A stretch of 64,000 nt of DNA from Stenotrophomonas maltophilia (GCF_002799245.1 NZ_NEQV01000008.1:62001-126000), one strand, 5' to 3'. Positions 19,190-28,146 are shown, counted from the stretch's first letter. Program-made: numbers and translations. The notes: generated by a model from the sequence alone, not told the origin.

Positions 19190-22100
19190 TCATGCCTGCG
19201 GCTCCTGCAGCGAACCGTTGCGCAGCGCTCGCTGTTCGCGGCGGTGCGCCAGCCACTCGGAGAAGCGTTCCATGTACAGGTAGATCACCGGCGTGGTGTA
19301 CAGGGTCACCAGCTGCGACAGCAGCAGGCCACCGACGATGGCGATGCCCAGCGGGCGGCGCAGCTCCGAGCCGATGCCGGTGCCCAGCGCCAGCGGCAGC
19401 GCGCCGAGCATCGCTGCGGCAGTGGTCATCATGATCGGGCGGAAGCGCAGCAGGCAGGCACGGCGGATCGCCTCATGCGCGTTGGCACCCGCGCGGCGCG
19501 CCTCGATCGCGAAGTCGACCATCATGATGCCGTTCTTCTTGACGATGCCGATCAGCAGCACGATGCCGACGATGCCGTCCACCGACAGGCTCAGGCCGCA
19601 CAGCATCAGCGCCAGCAGTGCGCCGACACCGGCCGGCGGCAGCGTGGAGATGATCGTGATCGGGTGGATGTAGCTCTCGTACAGCACGCCCAGCACGATG
19701 TAGATCACCACCAGCGAAGCCAGCAGCAGCCACACCACGTCGGTCTGGCTGCCGGTGAACTCGGCGGCCTTGCCGATGAACTCGGCATGCAGGTGGGTGG
19801 GCATGTCCAGGCTGTCCTTGGTCTCCTGGATCGCACGCACGGCTTCGGACAGCGAATAGCCCGGTGCCACGTTGAACGAGACCGTCACCGCCGGCAGCTG
19901 CTGCTGGTGGCTGACCACCAGCGGCGCACTGCTGACCTTGCCCTCGGCCAACGCCGACAGCGGAATGATGTTGCCGGCGCCGACAGTGATGCCAGTGTTC
20001 TGCGCACCGATGCCGGTGGCGGTCGATGAGTTCGACGAGGTGACCTGGCCGAAGCTGGTGGCGTTGGTGCCGGTCAGTGCGCCGGCACCGTTGGAAGCGA
20101 CAGCCAGCTGTTCCATCAGCGCCGTGCTGGTGCGGAACTCCGGCGCCACTTCCAGCACCACGCGATACTGGTTGAGCTCGGTGAAGATGGTCGAGATCTG
20201 GCGCTGGCCGAAGGCATCGTAGAGCGTGTCGTCGATGGTCTGCATCGGCACGCCCAGCACGCTGGCCTTGTCGCGGTCGATGTTCAGCTCCAGGGCGCGG
20301 CCCTGGTTGGACAGGTTGTTGTCGACGTCGGCCAGTTCCGGGCGCTTGCGCAGCGCTTCGGTCAGGCGCGTGGCCTGGGTCGCCACCGTCGCCGAATCCA
20401 CGTCCGACAGCGAGTACTGGTACTCGGTGGCGGCAACGCGGGTATCCAGGGTCACGTCCTGCACCGGCTTCAGGTACAGCGCCACGCCCGGAATGCCGGC
20501 CACCGCCTTCTGCAGGCGTGGCAGGATCTCGTCCAGGCCATCGCGCTGGCTGCGCTCCTTCAGCACGATCGACAGCTGGCCCTGGTTGAGCGTGGGGTTC
20601 ATGCTGCCGGCACCGATGAACGCCGACACGCCGGTCACATCCGGGTCGTGCCGCAGCGCTTCGGCGACCTGCTTGGTGCGCTGCTCCATCTGCGGGAAGG
20701 CAATGTTCTGGTCGGCCTGCACCACACCGGTGATCAGGCCGGTGTCCTGCTCGGGCAGCAGGCCCTTGGGAATCAGCACATACAGCAGCACGGTCAGCAC
20801 CAGTGCGCCGCCGGCCACGGCCAGGGTCAGGCGCTGGTGGCCCAGCACCCAGTCCAGGCTGTGCTCGTACAGCCCGACGGTGCGCGTCCACAGGTTCTGC
20901 TTGCCGGCCGCCGCCGCGCGCTCATGCGCGTCCTCGCCCTCGGGCAGGGCATCTGGCTTGAGCAGGTAGGCGCACATCATCGGGGTGAGCGTCAGCGATA
21001 TCAGCATCGACAGCACCACGGCGATGCTCAGTACCCAGGCGAATTCATGGAACAGGCGGCCGGTGACGCCGGGCATCAGCAGCAGCGGCAGGAACACCGC
21101 CACCAGCGAGACGGTCAGCGACAGCACGGTGAAGCCGATCTGGCGCGCACCGATCTCGGCCGCTTCCTTGCCACTCTTGCCCTGCTCGATGTAGCGCACG
21201 ATGTTCTCGATCATCACGATCGCATCGTCGACCACGAAGCCGGTGGCCACCACCAGCGCCATCAGCGAAAGGTTGTCCAGCGACATGCCGGCGAAGGCCA
21301 TCACCGCGAAGGTGCCGGCCAGAGACAACGGCACCGCCACCGACGGGATGATCGTGGCCCACAACCGGCGCAGGAACACGAGGATCACCGCCACCACCAG
21401 GCCGATGGTGAGGATCAAGGTGAACTGCACTTCATGCACCGAGGCGCGGATCGTCTCGGTGCGGTCGTTGAAGATTTCCAGGTGCACGTCGGCCGGCAGC
21501 ACGCCCTGCAGCTGCGGCAGGATCGCGCGGATGCGCTCGACGGTCTGCACGATGTTGGCACCGGGCTGGCGCCGTACTTCCAGCAGCACCGCCGGCTTGC
21601 CATCGGCCCAGGCGGCCAGCTGGTCGTTCTCCACGCCATCGATCACCTTGGCCACGTCCGACAGCCGCACCGGGCGGCCGTTCTTGTAGCTGATGATGGT
21701 GTCGCGGTACTCGGCGGCGCTGGCCAGCTGGTCGTTGGTGCCGATGCTGTAGGACTGCGTCTTGCCGTTCAACGAACCCTTCGGCGCATTGACGTTGGCC
21801 TGGGTCAGTGAGCTGCGCAGCTGTTCCAGGGTCAGGCCCATGTTCGACAGCTGCGCCGGATTGACCTGGATGCGCACGGCCGGGCGCACGTTGCCGGCAA
21901 TCGAAACCAGGCCGACGCCCTGCACCTGCGACAGGCGCTGGGCCAGGATGGAGTCGGCGTAATTGTTGACGTCGCGCAGCGGGCGCGTGTCAGAGGTCAG
22001 CTTCAGGGTGACGATGGCCGCGTCAGCCGGGTTCACCCGGTTGTAGACCGGCTGGTAGGGCAGCGACGAGGGCAGGGTGGCCTGGCGGATCGCCGCCTGC

Positions 22101-22423
22101 ACGTCCTGGGCGGCGATGTCGATGTCGCGGTCCATCGAGAACTGCAGGATGATCGTGGACAACCCGGCCGACGAGTCGGAGGTCATCAGCTCCAGCCCGG
22201 AGATCTGCCCGAACTGGCGCTCCAGCGGGGTGGTGACCAGCGAGGCCATGGTGGTGGCGTTGGCACCGGGATACTGGGTGGTGACCACCAGGCTGGGCGC
22301 ATCGATTTCCGGCAGCGCCGACACCGGCAGCTTGCGGTAACCGAGGATGCCCAGCAGCAACAGGCCCGCCATCAACAGCGAGGTGGCGATCGGGCGGCGG
22401 ATGAAGATCGTCGAAAAGCCCAC
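19190..22423 (-). CDS. smeJ: RND efflux pump subunit, SmeJ/MdtB-like
   Basis: The 1077-residue RND protein starts with GTG at 22423 (MGFSTIFIRRPIATSLLMAG). It has the TM4 proton-relay aspartates in GFVVDDAIVMIEN and the usual periplasmic porter and docking loops. One loop is enlarged by a Ser/Asn/Thr-rich stretch (around residues 790-820, including TNATSFGQVTSSNSS), absent from its partner. It is the first pump after the adaptor gene, with 74 bases to the smeI-like stop. Together with the next gene it should form the mixed trimer characteristic of MdtBC-type systems. Confidence 0.88.
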   Translation of the reverse strand: MGFSTIFIRRPIATSLLMAGLLLLGILGYRKLPVSALPEIDAPSLVVTTQYPGANATTMASLVTTPLERQFGQISGLELMTSDSSAGLSTIILQFSMDRDIDIAAQDVQAAIRQATLPSSLPYQPVYNRVNPADAAIVTLKLTSDTRPLRDVNNYADSILAQRLSQVQGVGLVSIAGNVRPAVRIQVNPAQLSNMGLTLEQLRSSLTQANVNAPKGSLNGKTQSYSIGTNDQLASAAEYRDTIISYKNGRPVRLSDVAKVIDGVENDQLAAWADGKPAVLLEVRRQPGANIVQTVERIRAILPQLQGVLPADVHLEIFNDRTETIRASVHEVQFTLILTIGLVVAVILVFLRRLWATIIPSVAVPLSLAGTFAVMAFAGMSLDNLSLMALVVATGFVVDDAIVMIENIVRYIEQGKSGKEAAEIGARQIGFTVLSLTVSLVAVFLPLLLMPGVTGRLFHEFAWVLSIAVVLSMLISLTLTPMMCAYLLKPDALPEGEDAHERAAAAGKQNLWTRTVGLYEHSLDWVLGHQRLTLAVAGGALVLTVLLYVLIPKGLLPEQDTGLITGVVQADQNIAFPQMEQRTKQVAEALRHDPDVTGVSAFIGAGSMNPTLNQGQLSIVLKERSQRDGLDEILPRLQKAVAGIPGVALYLKPVQDVTLDTRVAATEYQYSLSDVDSATVATQATRLTEALRKRPELADVDNNLSNQGRALELNIDRDKASVLGVPMQTIDDTLYDAFGQRQISTIFTELNQYRVVLEVAPEFRTSTALMEQLAVASNGAGALTGTNATSFGQVTSSNSSTATGIGAQNTGITVGAGNIIPLSALAEGKVSSAPLVVSHQQQLPAVTVSFNVAPGYSLSEAVRAIQETKDSLDMPTHLHAEFIGKAAEFTGSQTDVVWLLLASLVVIYIVLGVLYESYIHPITIISTLPPAGVGALLALMLCGLSLSVDGIVGIVLLIGIVKKNGIMMVDFAIEARRAGANAHEAIRRACLLRFRPIMMTTAAAMLGALPLALGTGIGSELRRPLGIAIVGGLLLSQLVTLYTTPVIYLYMERFSEWLAHRREQRALRNGSLQEPQA

Positions 22424-22497
22424 GGACTGATCCTTGCTGGCACTTCAATGTCGGCGCCGGCAGGTTCGCCGGCGCGAGGGAGATCAGTGGCCTGCGC

Positions 22498-23742
22498 TCA
22501 GCGCGGGCCACCACCGCGACGGCCACCGCCGCCCGCGTTCTTCTGTTCGGCCGCCTTCAGTTCGGCCTCGGTTGGTGCGGCAGGGGTCTCGCCCGGCTTC
22601 AGCGCGGTGACCTTGCTGCCTGGCTTCAGGCGGAACTGGCCTTCACTGACCACCCGCTCGCCGCCCTTCAGGCCTTCGGCGATCTGCACCTGGCTGTCGC
22701 CGACTTCCACACCGCTGCGCACGGTCTGCATCTTTACCGTGTTGTCGCCCTGCACGATGTAGACGTACTCGCCGTCCGGGCCACGCAGCACCGCCTGGGT
22801 GGGGATGACCACGCCGCCGGCAATGGTGCGCAGCTGCATGCGCACGTTGACGAACTGGCCCGGCCACAGGCCGTTGTCGGTGTTGTCGAACAGGGCGCGC
22901 GCCTTGAACGTGCCGCTGTCTGCACTGATCAGGTTGTCGACCACGTCGAGCTTGCCGTCGCCGGACAGCACGTGCGAATCGGCGCGGTCCAGCGCGGCCA
23001 CCGGCACCGTGCCGGCGGCCTGCGCCTGGCGCACGTCGCCGAGCTGGCGCTCGGGCAGGTTGAACAGCACATGGATCGGATGGATCTGGGTCAGCGTGAC
23101 CAGTGCGGTACCCGCGTTGACCACGTTGCCGGCGTCGACCGCACGGATGCCGGCGATGCCGGAAATCGGTGCGGTGACCTTGGTGTACTGCAGCTGCACC
23201 TGTGCCGAGCGCATGCTGGCCTCGTTGGCGGCCACGGCGCTTTCGTACTGTGCCACTTGGTTTCGTTGTGTATCCAGATCGGTCTTGGCGACGTACTGGC
23301 GATACTCCGGGGCGTTCGAGCGCTGGAAGTTGGAGCGCGCGGTGGCCAGCAGGGCTTCGTTCTGGCGCTTGGCCGCAGCGGCCTGGTCATAGCTGGCCTG
23401 GGCCGTGCGCGGATCGATCACCGCCAGCACATCACCCTGCTTCACTTCCTGGCCTTCGCGGAAATTCAGGCTCATCAGCTGGCCACCGACCTGCGGGCTG
23501 ACGGTCACGGTGTTCATCGCGGTCACCGTGCCCAGCGCGCTGGCATACACCGGCACGTCCTGGCGCGTGGCATCCACCACGGTCACCGGCACCGGGCCGG
23601 CATTGGGGTCCTCACCGCCCTGGCGCGCGCCCGCAGCCGCACCCCCGGCCTTGTCCTTGCCCCCGCCCATGACGCGCAGGCCGACCACGGCCAGCACCAG
23701 CACTGCCACGACCAGCAGCACGATCTTCCAAACACGTGACAT
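22498..23742 (-). CDS. smeI: RND periplasmic adaptor (membrane fusion protein), SmeI/MdtA-like
   Basis: The 414-residue adaptor has an N-terminal membrane anchor (WKIVLLVVAVLVLAVVGL), a lipoyl-like half motif (VSPQVGGQLMSLNFREGQEVKQGDVLAVID), an alpha-helical hairpin (about 105-175), a second lipoyl half (YTKVTAPISGIAGIRAVDAG) and a beta-barrel domain, and ends in a Gly/Arg-rich tail. It bridges the two RND pumps to an outer-membrane channel. The ATG at 23742 precedes the anchor; a longer frame upstream adds an Arg/Pro-rich stretch and is rejected. It is the first gene of the operon and is divergent from the M20 amidohydrolase. Confidence 0.9.
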   Translation of the reverse strand: MSRVWKIVLLVVAVLVLAVVGLRVMGGGKDKAGGAAAGARQGGEDPNAGPVPVTVVDATRQDVPVYASALGTVTAMNTVTVSPQVGGQLMSLNFREGQEVKQGDVLAVIDPRTAQASYDQAAAAKRQNEALLATARSNFQRSNAPEYRQYVAKTDLDTQRNQVAQYESAVAANEASMRSAQVQLQYTKVTAPISGIAGIRAVDAGNVVNAGTALVTLTQIHPIHVLFNLPERQLGDVRQAQAAGTVPVAALDRADSHVLSGDGKLDVVDNLISADSGTFKARALFDNTDNGLWPGQFVNVRMQLRTIAGGVVIPTQAVLRGPDGEYVYIVQGDNTVKMQTVRSGVEVGDSQVQIAEGLKGGERVVSEGQFRLKPGSKVTALKPGETPAAPTEAELKAAEQKNAGGGGRRGGGPR

Positions 23743-23928
23743 TACGAGGACTCCGAGAGGGCTGGACCGGACGGGACGCCGGGGGCAATGCGCAAAGCAT
23801 ACCTGTGCCACATCACGTTTCCTGCATGACGGATGGGACGGGCGCTAAGACCGGATCCGGCGCCGGAGGTTCCCGTGGCGGCGGCGTTGCCCTACATTCA
23901 GCTGGAACCCCTTGCCATGGAGATTGCG

Positions 23929-25248
23929 ATGCGCCGTTCGCTGCTGCTGTCCGCCCTGCTGCTGGCCCTGCCGGCCCTTGCCCACGCCCAGGACGGGCAG
24001 CGCCCGGAAGTGACCGCTGCCGCGCAGCGGCTGCAGGCCAAGGTGGTCGAATGGCGCCGCGACTTCCATCAGCACCCGGAGTTGTCCAACCGCGAGGCAC
24101 GCACCTCCGCCGAGGTCGCCAAGCGCCTGCGTGCGATGGGCCTGAAGCCGAAGACCGGTATCGCCCACCACGGCGTGGTGGCGATCATCGAAGGCGGCAA
24201 GCCCGGCCCGAAGATCGCGCTGCGCGCGGACATGGACGCGTTGCCGGTGACCGAGCAGACCGGCCTGCCGTTCGCCTCCAAGGCCACGGATCAGTACCGC
24301 GGGCAGACCGTGGGCGTGATGCATGCCTGCGGCCATGACGCGCACACCGCCACCCTGCTCGGCGTGGCCGAAGCACTGGTATCGATGAAGAAGGACCTGC
24401 CGGGCCAGGTGATGCTGATCTTCCAGCCGGCCGAGGAAGGCGCACCGCCGCCGGAAGAGGGTGGCGCCGCGCTCATGCTGAAGGAAGGCCTGTTCGCCGA
24501 CTTCAAGCCAGAGGCGGTGTTCGGCCTGCATGTGTTCTCCAGCGTGCAGGTGGGGCAGATCGCCGTGCGCGGTGGCCCGCTGATGGCCGCCTCGGACCGT
24601 TTCGGGATCAAGGTGATCGGGCGCCAGACACACGGTTCGGCGCCATGGAACGGTGTTGATCCGATCGTGGCCACTGCTGATCTGGTCGGCACTGCACAGA
24701 CCATCGTCAGCCGCCGGGTGAATCTGTCCAAGCAGCCGGCGGTACTGACCTTCGGCGCGATCAACGGCGGCATCCGCTACAACATCATTCCCGATGAAGT
24801 GGAGATGGTCGGCACCATCCGCACGTTCGACGAAGGCATGCGCCAGCAGATCTTTGCCGATCTGCGCAATGTGGCCGAGCACACGGCGGCCGCGCACGGT
24901 GCCAAGGCGGTCACCGACATCTACGAATCGGAAGGCAATCCGGCGACGGTGAACGACCCGGCACTGACCGCGAAGATGCTGCCGAGCCTGCAGGCGGTGG
25001 TGGGCAAGGACAACGTGTACGAGCCGCCGCTGCAGATGGGCGCGGAGGATTTCTCGCTGTACGCGAAGGAAGTGCCGGGCCTGTTCTTCTTCGTCGGTTC
25101 CACCAGCGTGGGCATCGACCCGGCGACGGCACCGGCGAACCATTCGCCGAAGTTCCTGCTGGATGAGAAGGCGCTGGACGTGGGGTTGAGGGCGCTGCTG
25201 CAGGTGAGCCTGGATTACCTGCACGGTGCGGGTACCCCGGCGGGGTGA
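23929..25248 (+). CDS. Secreted M20-family amidohydrolase (metallopeptidase)
   Basis: The 439-residue protein starts with a signal peptide (MRRSLLLSALLLALPALAHA) and contains the M20D metal ligands in MHACGHDAHTA and FQPAEEG, the FHQHPELS N-terminal motif and a C-terminal GAEDFS ligand segment. Such enzymes hydrolyse N-acyl or amide bonds of amino-acid conjugates (for example hippurate, N-acyl or IAA conjugates) in the periplasm. I chose the ATG at 23929 because GGAG lies six bases upstream and it begins the signal peptide directly. The specific substrate cannot be deduced. Confidence 0.9.
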   Translation: MRRSLLLSALLLALPALAHAQDGQRPEVTAAAQRLQAKVVEWRRDFHQHPELSNREARTSAEVAKRLRAMGLKPKTGIAHHGVVAIIEGGKPGPKIALRADMDALPVTEQTGLPFASKATDQYRGQTVGVMHACGHDAHTATLLGVAEALVSMKKDLPGQVMLIFQPAEEGAPPPEEGGAALMLKEGLFADFKPEAVFGLHVFSSVQVGQIAVRGGPLMAASDRFGIKVIGRQTHGSAPWNGVDPIVATADLVGTAQTIVSRRVNLSKQPAVLTFGAINGGIRYNIIPDEVEMVGTIRTFDEGMRQQIFADLRNVAEHTAAAHGAKAVTDIYESEGNPATVNDPALTAKMLPSLQAVVGKDNVYEPPLQMGAEDFSLYAKEVPGLFFFVGSTSVGIDPATAPANHSPKFLLDEKALDVGLRALLQVSLDYLHGAGTPAG

Positions 25249-25338
25249 GGGTTTCCGGCAGGGTGAGGATTTCCGGCAGGGCTTGCAGCCCTGCACCCGC
25301 CTAAATCAACGTCAACGTCAAAAGCGGGCATTCCGTGG

Positions 25339-25446
25339 GAAGGCGGGGTGGATCCGGTGGCAGGGGACGCTGCAAGTACGTCCATGTAAGCTCGATCGCC
25401 GCATCCATGCGGCTCACGCCTCTGCCACCGGACCCACCCCGCCTTC
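25339..25446 (-). repeat. Long-stem hairpin C (element 2, minus orientation)
   Basis: Bases 25339-25363 pair with 25422-25446 over 25 positions with one mismatch; the loop is 58 bases. The loop (CTGCAAGTACGTCCATG..., GCCGCATCCATGCGGCTCAC) is close to the exact reverse complement of the loop of hairpin B, but the stem GAAGGCGGGGTGG... is unrelated to B's. Confidence 0.88.
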
Positions 25447-25594
25447 GGCAGTTTCCCGCGAGCTGTCGGAACGACATCCTGCTTTGGTGGGTGTCGACCT
25501 TGGTCGACACGGCGGACGTCATGAACGTCTGAAGGATCGGCTTCTGATTTTGATTTTCCTGATCTTTCCCGTGGTGACGCGGGAAACTGTCCGT

Positions 25595-25698
25595 GGCCGG
25601 GAGGGTGGGTTGGCTGGGAGCGTGAGCCGCATGGATGCGGCGACCGAGCCTCCATGGACGGATTCACGGCGTCCCCCAGCCAACCCACCCTCCCGGCC
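25595..25698 (+). repeat. Long-stem hairpin D (element 2, plus orientation)
   Basis: Bases 25595-25618 pair perfectly with 25675-25698 (24 of 24). The 56-base loop contains CGTGAGCCGCATGGATGCGG and CGACCGAGC as in hairpin B. The stem reads GGCCGGGAGGGTGGGTTGGC and differs from B's with compensating changes on the other arm. Confidence 0.9.
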
Positions 25699-25796
25699 AA
25701 CCCTCAGTCCCCAGGCTTTCAGCACCCACCACGGAGGGGCTCCGCCGTTGGCCGGCCCGGCCGAAGGCCCGCCCTGCGCGCGATACAATGACTCCC

Positions 25797-26615
25797 ATGA
25801 ACACCCCACAGGATTCCAGCCTCGGTCGCGAGGTCAGTTACCCGTCGCAGTACGATCCCGGCCTGCTGTTTCCCATCCCGCGCATCGGTGCCCGCGCCGA
25901 GATCGGCCTCGATGACGCCGCGCTGCCGTTCGTCGGCCATGACCGCTGGCATGCCTTCGAGCTGAGCTGGCTCGACCCGCGTGGCAAGCCGCAGGTCGCC
26001 GTCGCCACCGTGCAGGTGCCGTGCACCTCGCCGCGGCTGATCGAATCGAAGTCGTTCAAGCTCTATCTCAACTCCCTCAACAGCACCCGCATCGACAGTG
26101 CCGAGGCACTGCGCGTCCGCATCGTGGCGGATCTGTCGGCCTGCGCCGGTGCGCCGGTCCAGGTCGAGTTCGGTCTGCCGGGCCTGCGTGAGACGCCGCT
26201 CGGCGAATCCATCGACGGGCTGGACGTGGAGATCGACTGCTACGGCCCGCCGCAGGCGGACTTCCTCATGGCCGATGCGGGCGAAGTGGTGGAAGAGACC
26301 CTGGTCTCGGCGCTGCTGAAGTCCAACTGCCCGGTTACCGGCCAGCCGGACTGGGCGACGGTCAGCCTGCGCTATCGCGGACCGAAGATCGACCGCGCCG
26401 GCCTGCTGCGCTACCTGGTCAGCTACCGCGAGCACGCCGAGTTCCATGAGCAGTGCGTTGAGCGGATCTTCAGCGAGGTGTCTGCGCGCTGCCAGCCGCA
26501 GTGGCTGGAAGTGGAGGCCCGCTACACCCGCAGAGGGGGCCTGGACATCAATCCCTGGCGCGCCAGCCCGGGCATCGCCACCCCGGTCGCGACCTACCGC
26601 GAACTGCGGCAGTAA
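25797..26615 (+). CDS. queF: NADPH-dependent 7-cyano-7-deazaguanine reductase
   Basis: The 272-residue protein is the long, two-domain (YqcD-like) QueF. It has the catalytic Cys region LLKSNCPVTGQPDW (C190 area), the QueF motif ESKSFKLYLNS in the first half, and FHEQCVERIF with the glutamate/histidine of the substrate pocket. It reduces preQ0 to preQ1 in queuosine biosynthesis. The ATG at 25797 is chosen; an in-frame ATG three codons earlier (25788) is possible. The product is cytosolic. It stands alone, between composite element 2 and a REP pair. Confidence 0.95.
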   Translation: MNTPQDSSLGREVSYPSQYDPGLLFPIPRIGARAEIGLDDAALPFVGHDRWHAFELSWLDPRGKPQVAVATVQVPCTSPRLIESKSFKLYLNSLNSTRIDSAEALRVRIVADLSACAGAPVQVEFGLPGLRETPLGESIDGLDVEIDCYGPPQADFLMADAGEVVEETLVSALLKSNCPVTGQPDWATVSLRYRGPKIDRAGLLRYLVSYREHAEFHEQCVERIFSEVSARCQPQWLEVEARYTRRGGLDINPWRASPGIATPVATYRELRQ

Positions 26616-26706
26616 CCGCCGCAGGCGGTTACGGGTAGTGCCGGCCGCTGGCCGGCAACTGCGTGGAACCGGACTCCAGGGCAAGCCGGCCAGCGGCCGG
26701 CACTAC
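26613..26706. repeat. queF 3' hairpin followed by an inverted REP dimer
   Basis: TAACCGCC-GCA-GGCGGTTA overlaps the queF stop codon (26613-26631) and could act as a weak terminator without a T-tract. It is followed by two GTAG-headed REP units in opposite orientation (26635-26706), each with the GCCGGCCGCTGGCCGGC core, forming a large imperfect palindrome typical of S. maltophilia REP pairs. Confidence 0.8.
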
Positions 26707-26828
26707 CGGACACCTTCCCTCCCGATTGTTCAGCCGCCCCCGGGGGCGGCTTCACATCTGCACCATCCCCATTTAACAACCGCCATGGCACCGTGCGAGT
26801 CACGTAGTCATGCAGACGGGAGTTGTGG

Positions 26829-27122
26829 ATGAGTACCGAGAAGAAAGCCGATTTCTCCGGCGTCAGTGGCAGTGTCGACAGTACCGCCGAGCAGGTGCCG
26901 AAGGCGGACTTCTCCGGCGTCAGCGCCTCGGTGGACAGTACCGCCGACGTTGTGAGCGGCGGCACCTACACCGTGCAGAAGGGTGACTCGCTGTCGAAGA
27001 TCGCCAAGCAGCATCTGGGCGACGCCAATGCCTGGAAGAAGATCTTCGAAGCCAACCGCGATGTACTCGACGACCCGGACAAGATCTTCCCGGGCCAGAC
27101 CCTGAAGCTGCCGCCGAAGTAA
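26829..27122 (+). CDS. Small LysM-domain protein (YgaU/Kbp-like LysM without BON)
   Basis: The 97-residue protein has a duplicated N-terminal motif (KADFSGVSGSVDSTAEQV at 6-23 and KADFSGVSASVDSTADVV at 25-42) followed by one LysM domain (about 47-95: YTVQKGDSLSKIAKQHLGD ... PGQTLKLP). The LysM part resembles that of YgaU/Kbp, in which a BON domain precedes LysM; here the BON domain is absent and the short tandem repeat stands in its place. There is no signal peptide, which also fits the YgaU class. The ATG at 26829 is used. A lipoprotein gene follows 45 bases downstream. Confidence 0.85.
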   Translation: MSTEKKADFSGVSGSVDSTAEQVPKADFSGVSASVDSTADVVSGGTYTVQKGDSLSKIAKQHLGDANAWKKIFEANRDVLDDPDKIFPGQTLKLPPK

Positions 27123-27167
27123 GCCGGCCATCGAACGCTGTCCGCCAATCCCTGGGAGGAACCCCGA

Positions 27168-27680
27168 ATGATCAAGACCACCCCGCTCCAGACCGCCCTG
27201 ATCGCCGCCCTTCTGGGCAGCGTTGCCCTGGTCGGTTGCAAGAAGAAGGAAGAGTCGACCGACAGCAATGCCGCACCGGCAGCCACCGCCCCGGCCGAGC
27301 CGGCGGCGCCGGCACCGATGACCGGCGCACCGCCGCCGATGGCCGAAGCTGCTGCGGTCAGCGTGTCTGCCGTCACCGTGGGCAAGACCGCCGCCGCCGA
27401 CAAGTCGGTTGCACCGGCGGCACTGTTCGCACCGAAGGATGACGTCATCGTCTCGGTCAAGACCGACGGCGCCGCCAACAATGTCAATGTCGGTGCCAAG
27501 CTGACCTTCCAGGACGGCCAGGTGGCCGGCGAACAGAACGCGACCCTGAACACCAGCGGCGCGGAAACCACCAACGTCACGTTCAAGAATGCAAAGGGCT
27601 GGCCGGCGGGCAAGTACCGCGCCGAGGTCATGGTCGATGGCAAGGCGGCCGGAACGCCGCAGGAGTTCGAGGTCAAGTAA
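27168..27680 (+). CDS. Putative lipoprotein of unknown function
   Basis: The 170-residue protein has a lipoprotein signal (MIKTTPLQTALIAALLGSVA, lipobox LVGC with the Cys at 24) followed by KKKEES, then an Ala/Pro-rich linker (about 35-65) and a C-terminal domain of beta-strand character (DDVIVSVKTDG ... GKYRAEVMVDG ... EFEVK) resembling a small immunoglobulin-like fold. Lys at +2/+3 gives no Lol-avoidance Asp, so outer-membrane sorting is likely. I do not recognise the family. It lies 45 bases after the LysM gene and ends in a strong terminator. Confidence 0.82.
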   Translation: MIKTTPLQTALIAALLGSVALVGCKKKEESTDSNAAPAATAPAEPAAPAPMTGAPPPMAEAAAVSVSAVTVGKTAAADKSVAPAALFAPKDDVIVSVKTDGAANNVNVGAKLTFQDGQVAGEQNATLNTSGAETTNVTFKNAKGWPAGKYRAEVMVDGKAAGTPQEFEVK

Positions 27681-27714
27681 GTCCTGCCGACTCTCTCCCG
27701 GCAGGGCTCACGAT

Positions 27715-27745
27715 GGACGCAGCCGCGAGGCTGCGTCCTTTTTTA
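27715..27745 (+). terminator. Intrinsic terminator of the LysM-lipoprotein unit
   Basis: GGACGCAGCC-GCGA-GGCTGCGTCC is followed by TTTTTT, a textbook rho-independent terminator 34 bases after the lipoprotein stop. Confidence 0.93.
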
Positions 27746-27766
27746 TTGGGCGATGGCTGGCTTCAT

Positions 27767-27897
27767 CATCCACGCATGGCGTGGATCTACTGATGCAGGG
27801 CGGGGCGGGCTTCATCCACGCGTGGCGTGGATCTACCGCGGATGGCCGACGCCAATCCGTGCGTGATGCCCGGGTAGATCCACGCCATGCGTGGATG
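27767..27897. repeat. Cluster of three GTAG-type REP units
   Basis: Units at 27767-27790 and 27813-27836 read CATCCACGC(A/G)TGGCGTGGATCTAC, and one at 27874-27897 is in the opposite orientation, headed GTAGATCCACGCC. All are S. maltophilia-type REPs. The remaining 250 bases up to icd contain GC-rich sequence with no gene that I can support; they should include the icd promoter. Confidence 0.85.
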
Positions 27898-28146
27898 CAT
27901 GGGCAGGGCTGCATCCGATACACGTGGATGGATCACACCGTTGCCGCCGTGCAGTACCGCCGCGTATGGCACGGCTTTGCCCCGCGCGGCTGAAAACGCG
28001 ACAATGCAGGGGTTTCCCCGCCGCGCGCCCACCCTGACGGCGACGGGGGAAAGCGTGGGGCCCGGCCCCGCGCGCGACACGGTTGCACGTGGCCCGGCGC
28101 TGGCGCCGGCCTTCCCCTGAGCATTGCTACAGAGTCCAAGTCCCCC

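Larger units (their letters stand above)
25249..25796. repeat. Composite intergenic element 2 (two inverted long-stem hairpins plus short palindromes)
   Basis: This 548-base gene-free stretch repeats the parts of element 1 in the same order: GCAGGGCT/AGCCCTGC hairpin (about 25277-25295), long hairpin C (25339-25446), the GTGTCGACC-TT-GGTCGACAC palindrome (about 25491-25510), a T-rich strip with TGATTTTGATTTTCC (about 25544-25560), long hairpin D (25595-25698) and the closing segment ACCACGGAGGGGCTCCGCCG (about 25729-25748). Both copies follow the 3' end of a plus-strand gene. Here queF starts 49 bases after the closing segment. Confidence 0.85.

Noticed and set aside
16033..19434. Plus-strand open frame of over 1100 codons antisense to the smeK-like gene
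   Set aside because: Its composition is a shadow of the RND gene (His/Gln/Arg-rich), with no recognisable domain; the minus strand has a full RND transporter.
23743..23928. A gene between smeI and the amidohydrolase
   Set aside because: The 186-base divergent gap has no supported start codon or conserved product; it is best seen as the promoter region.
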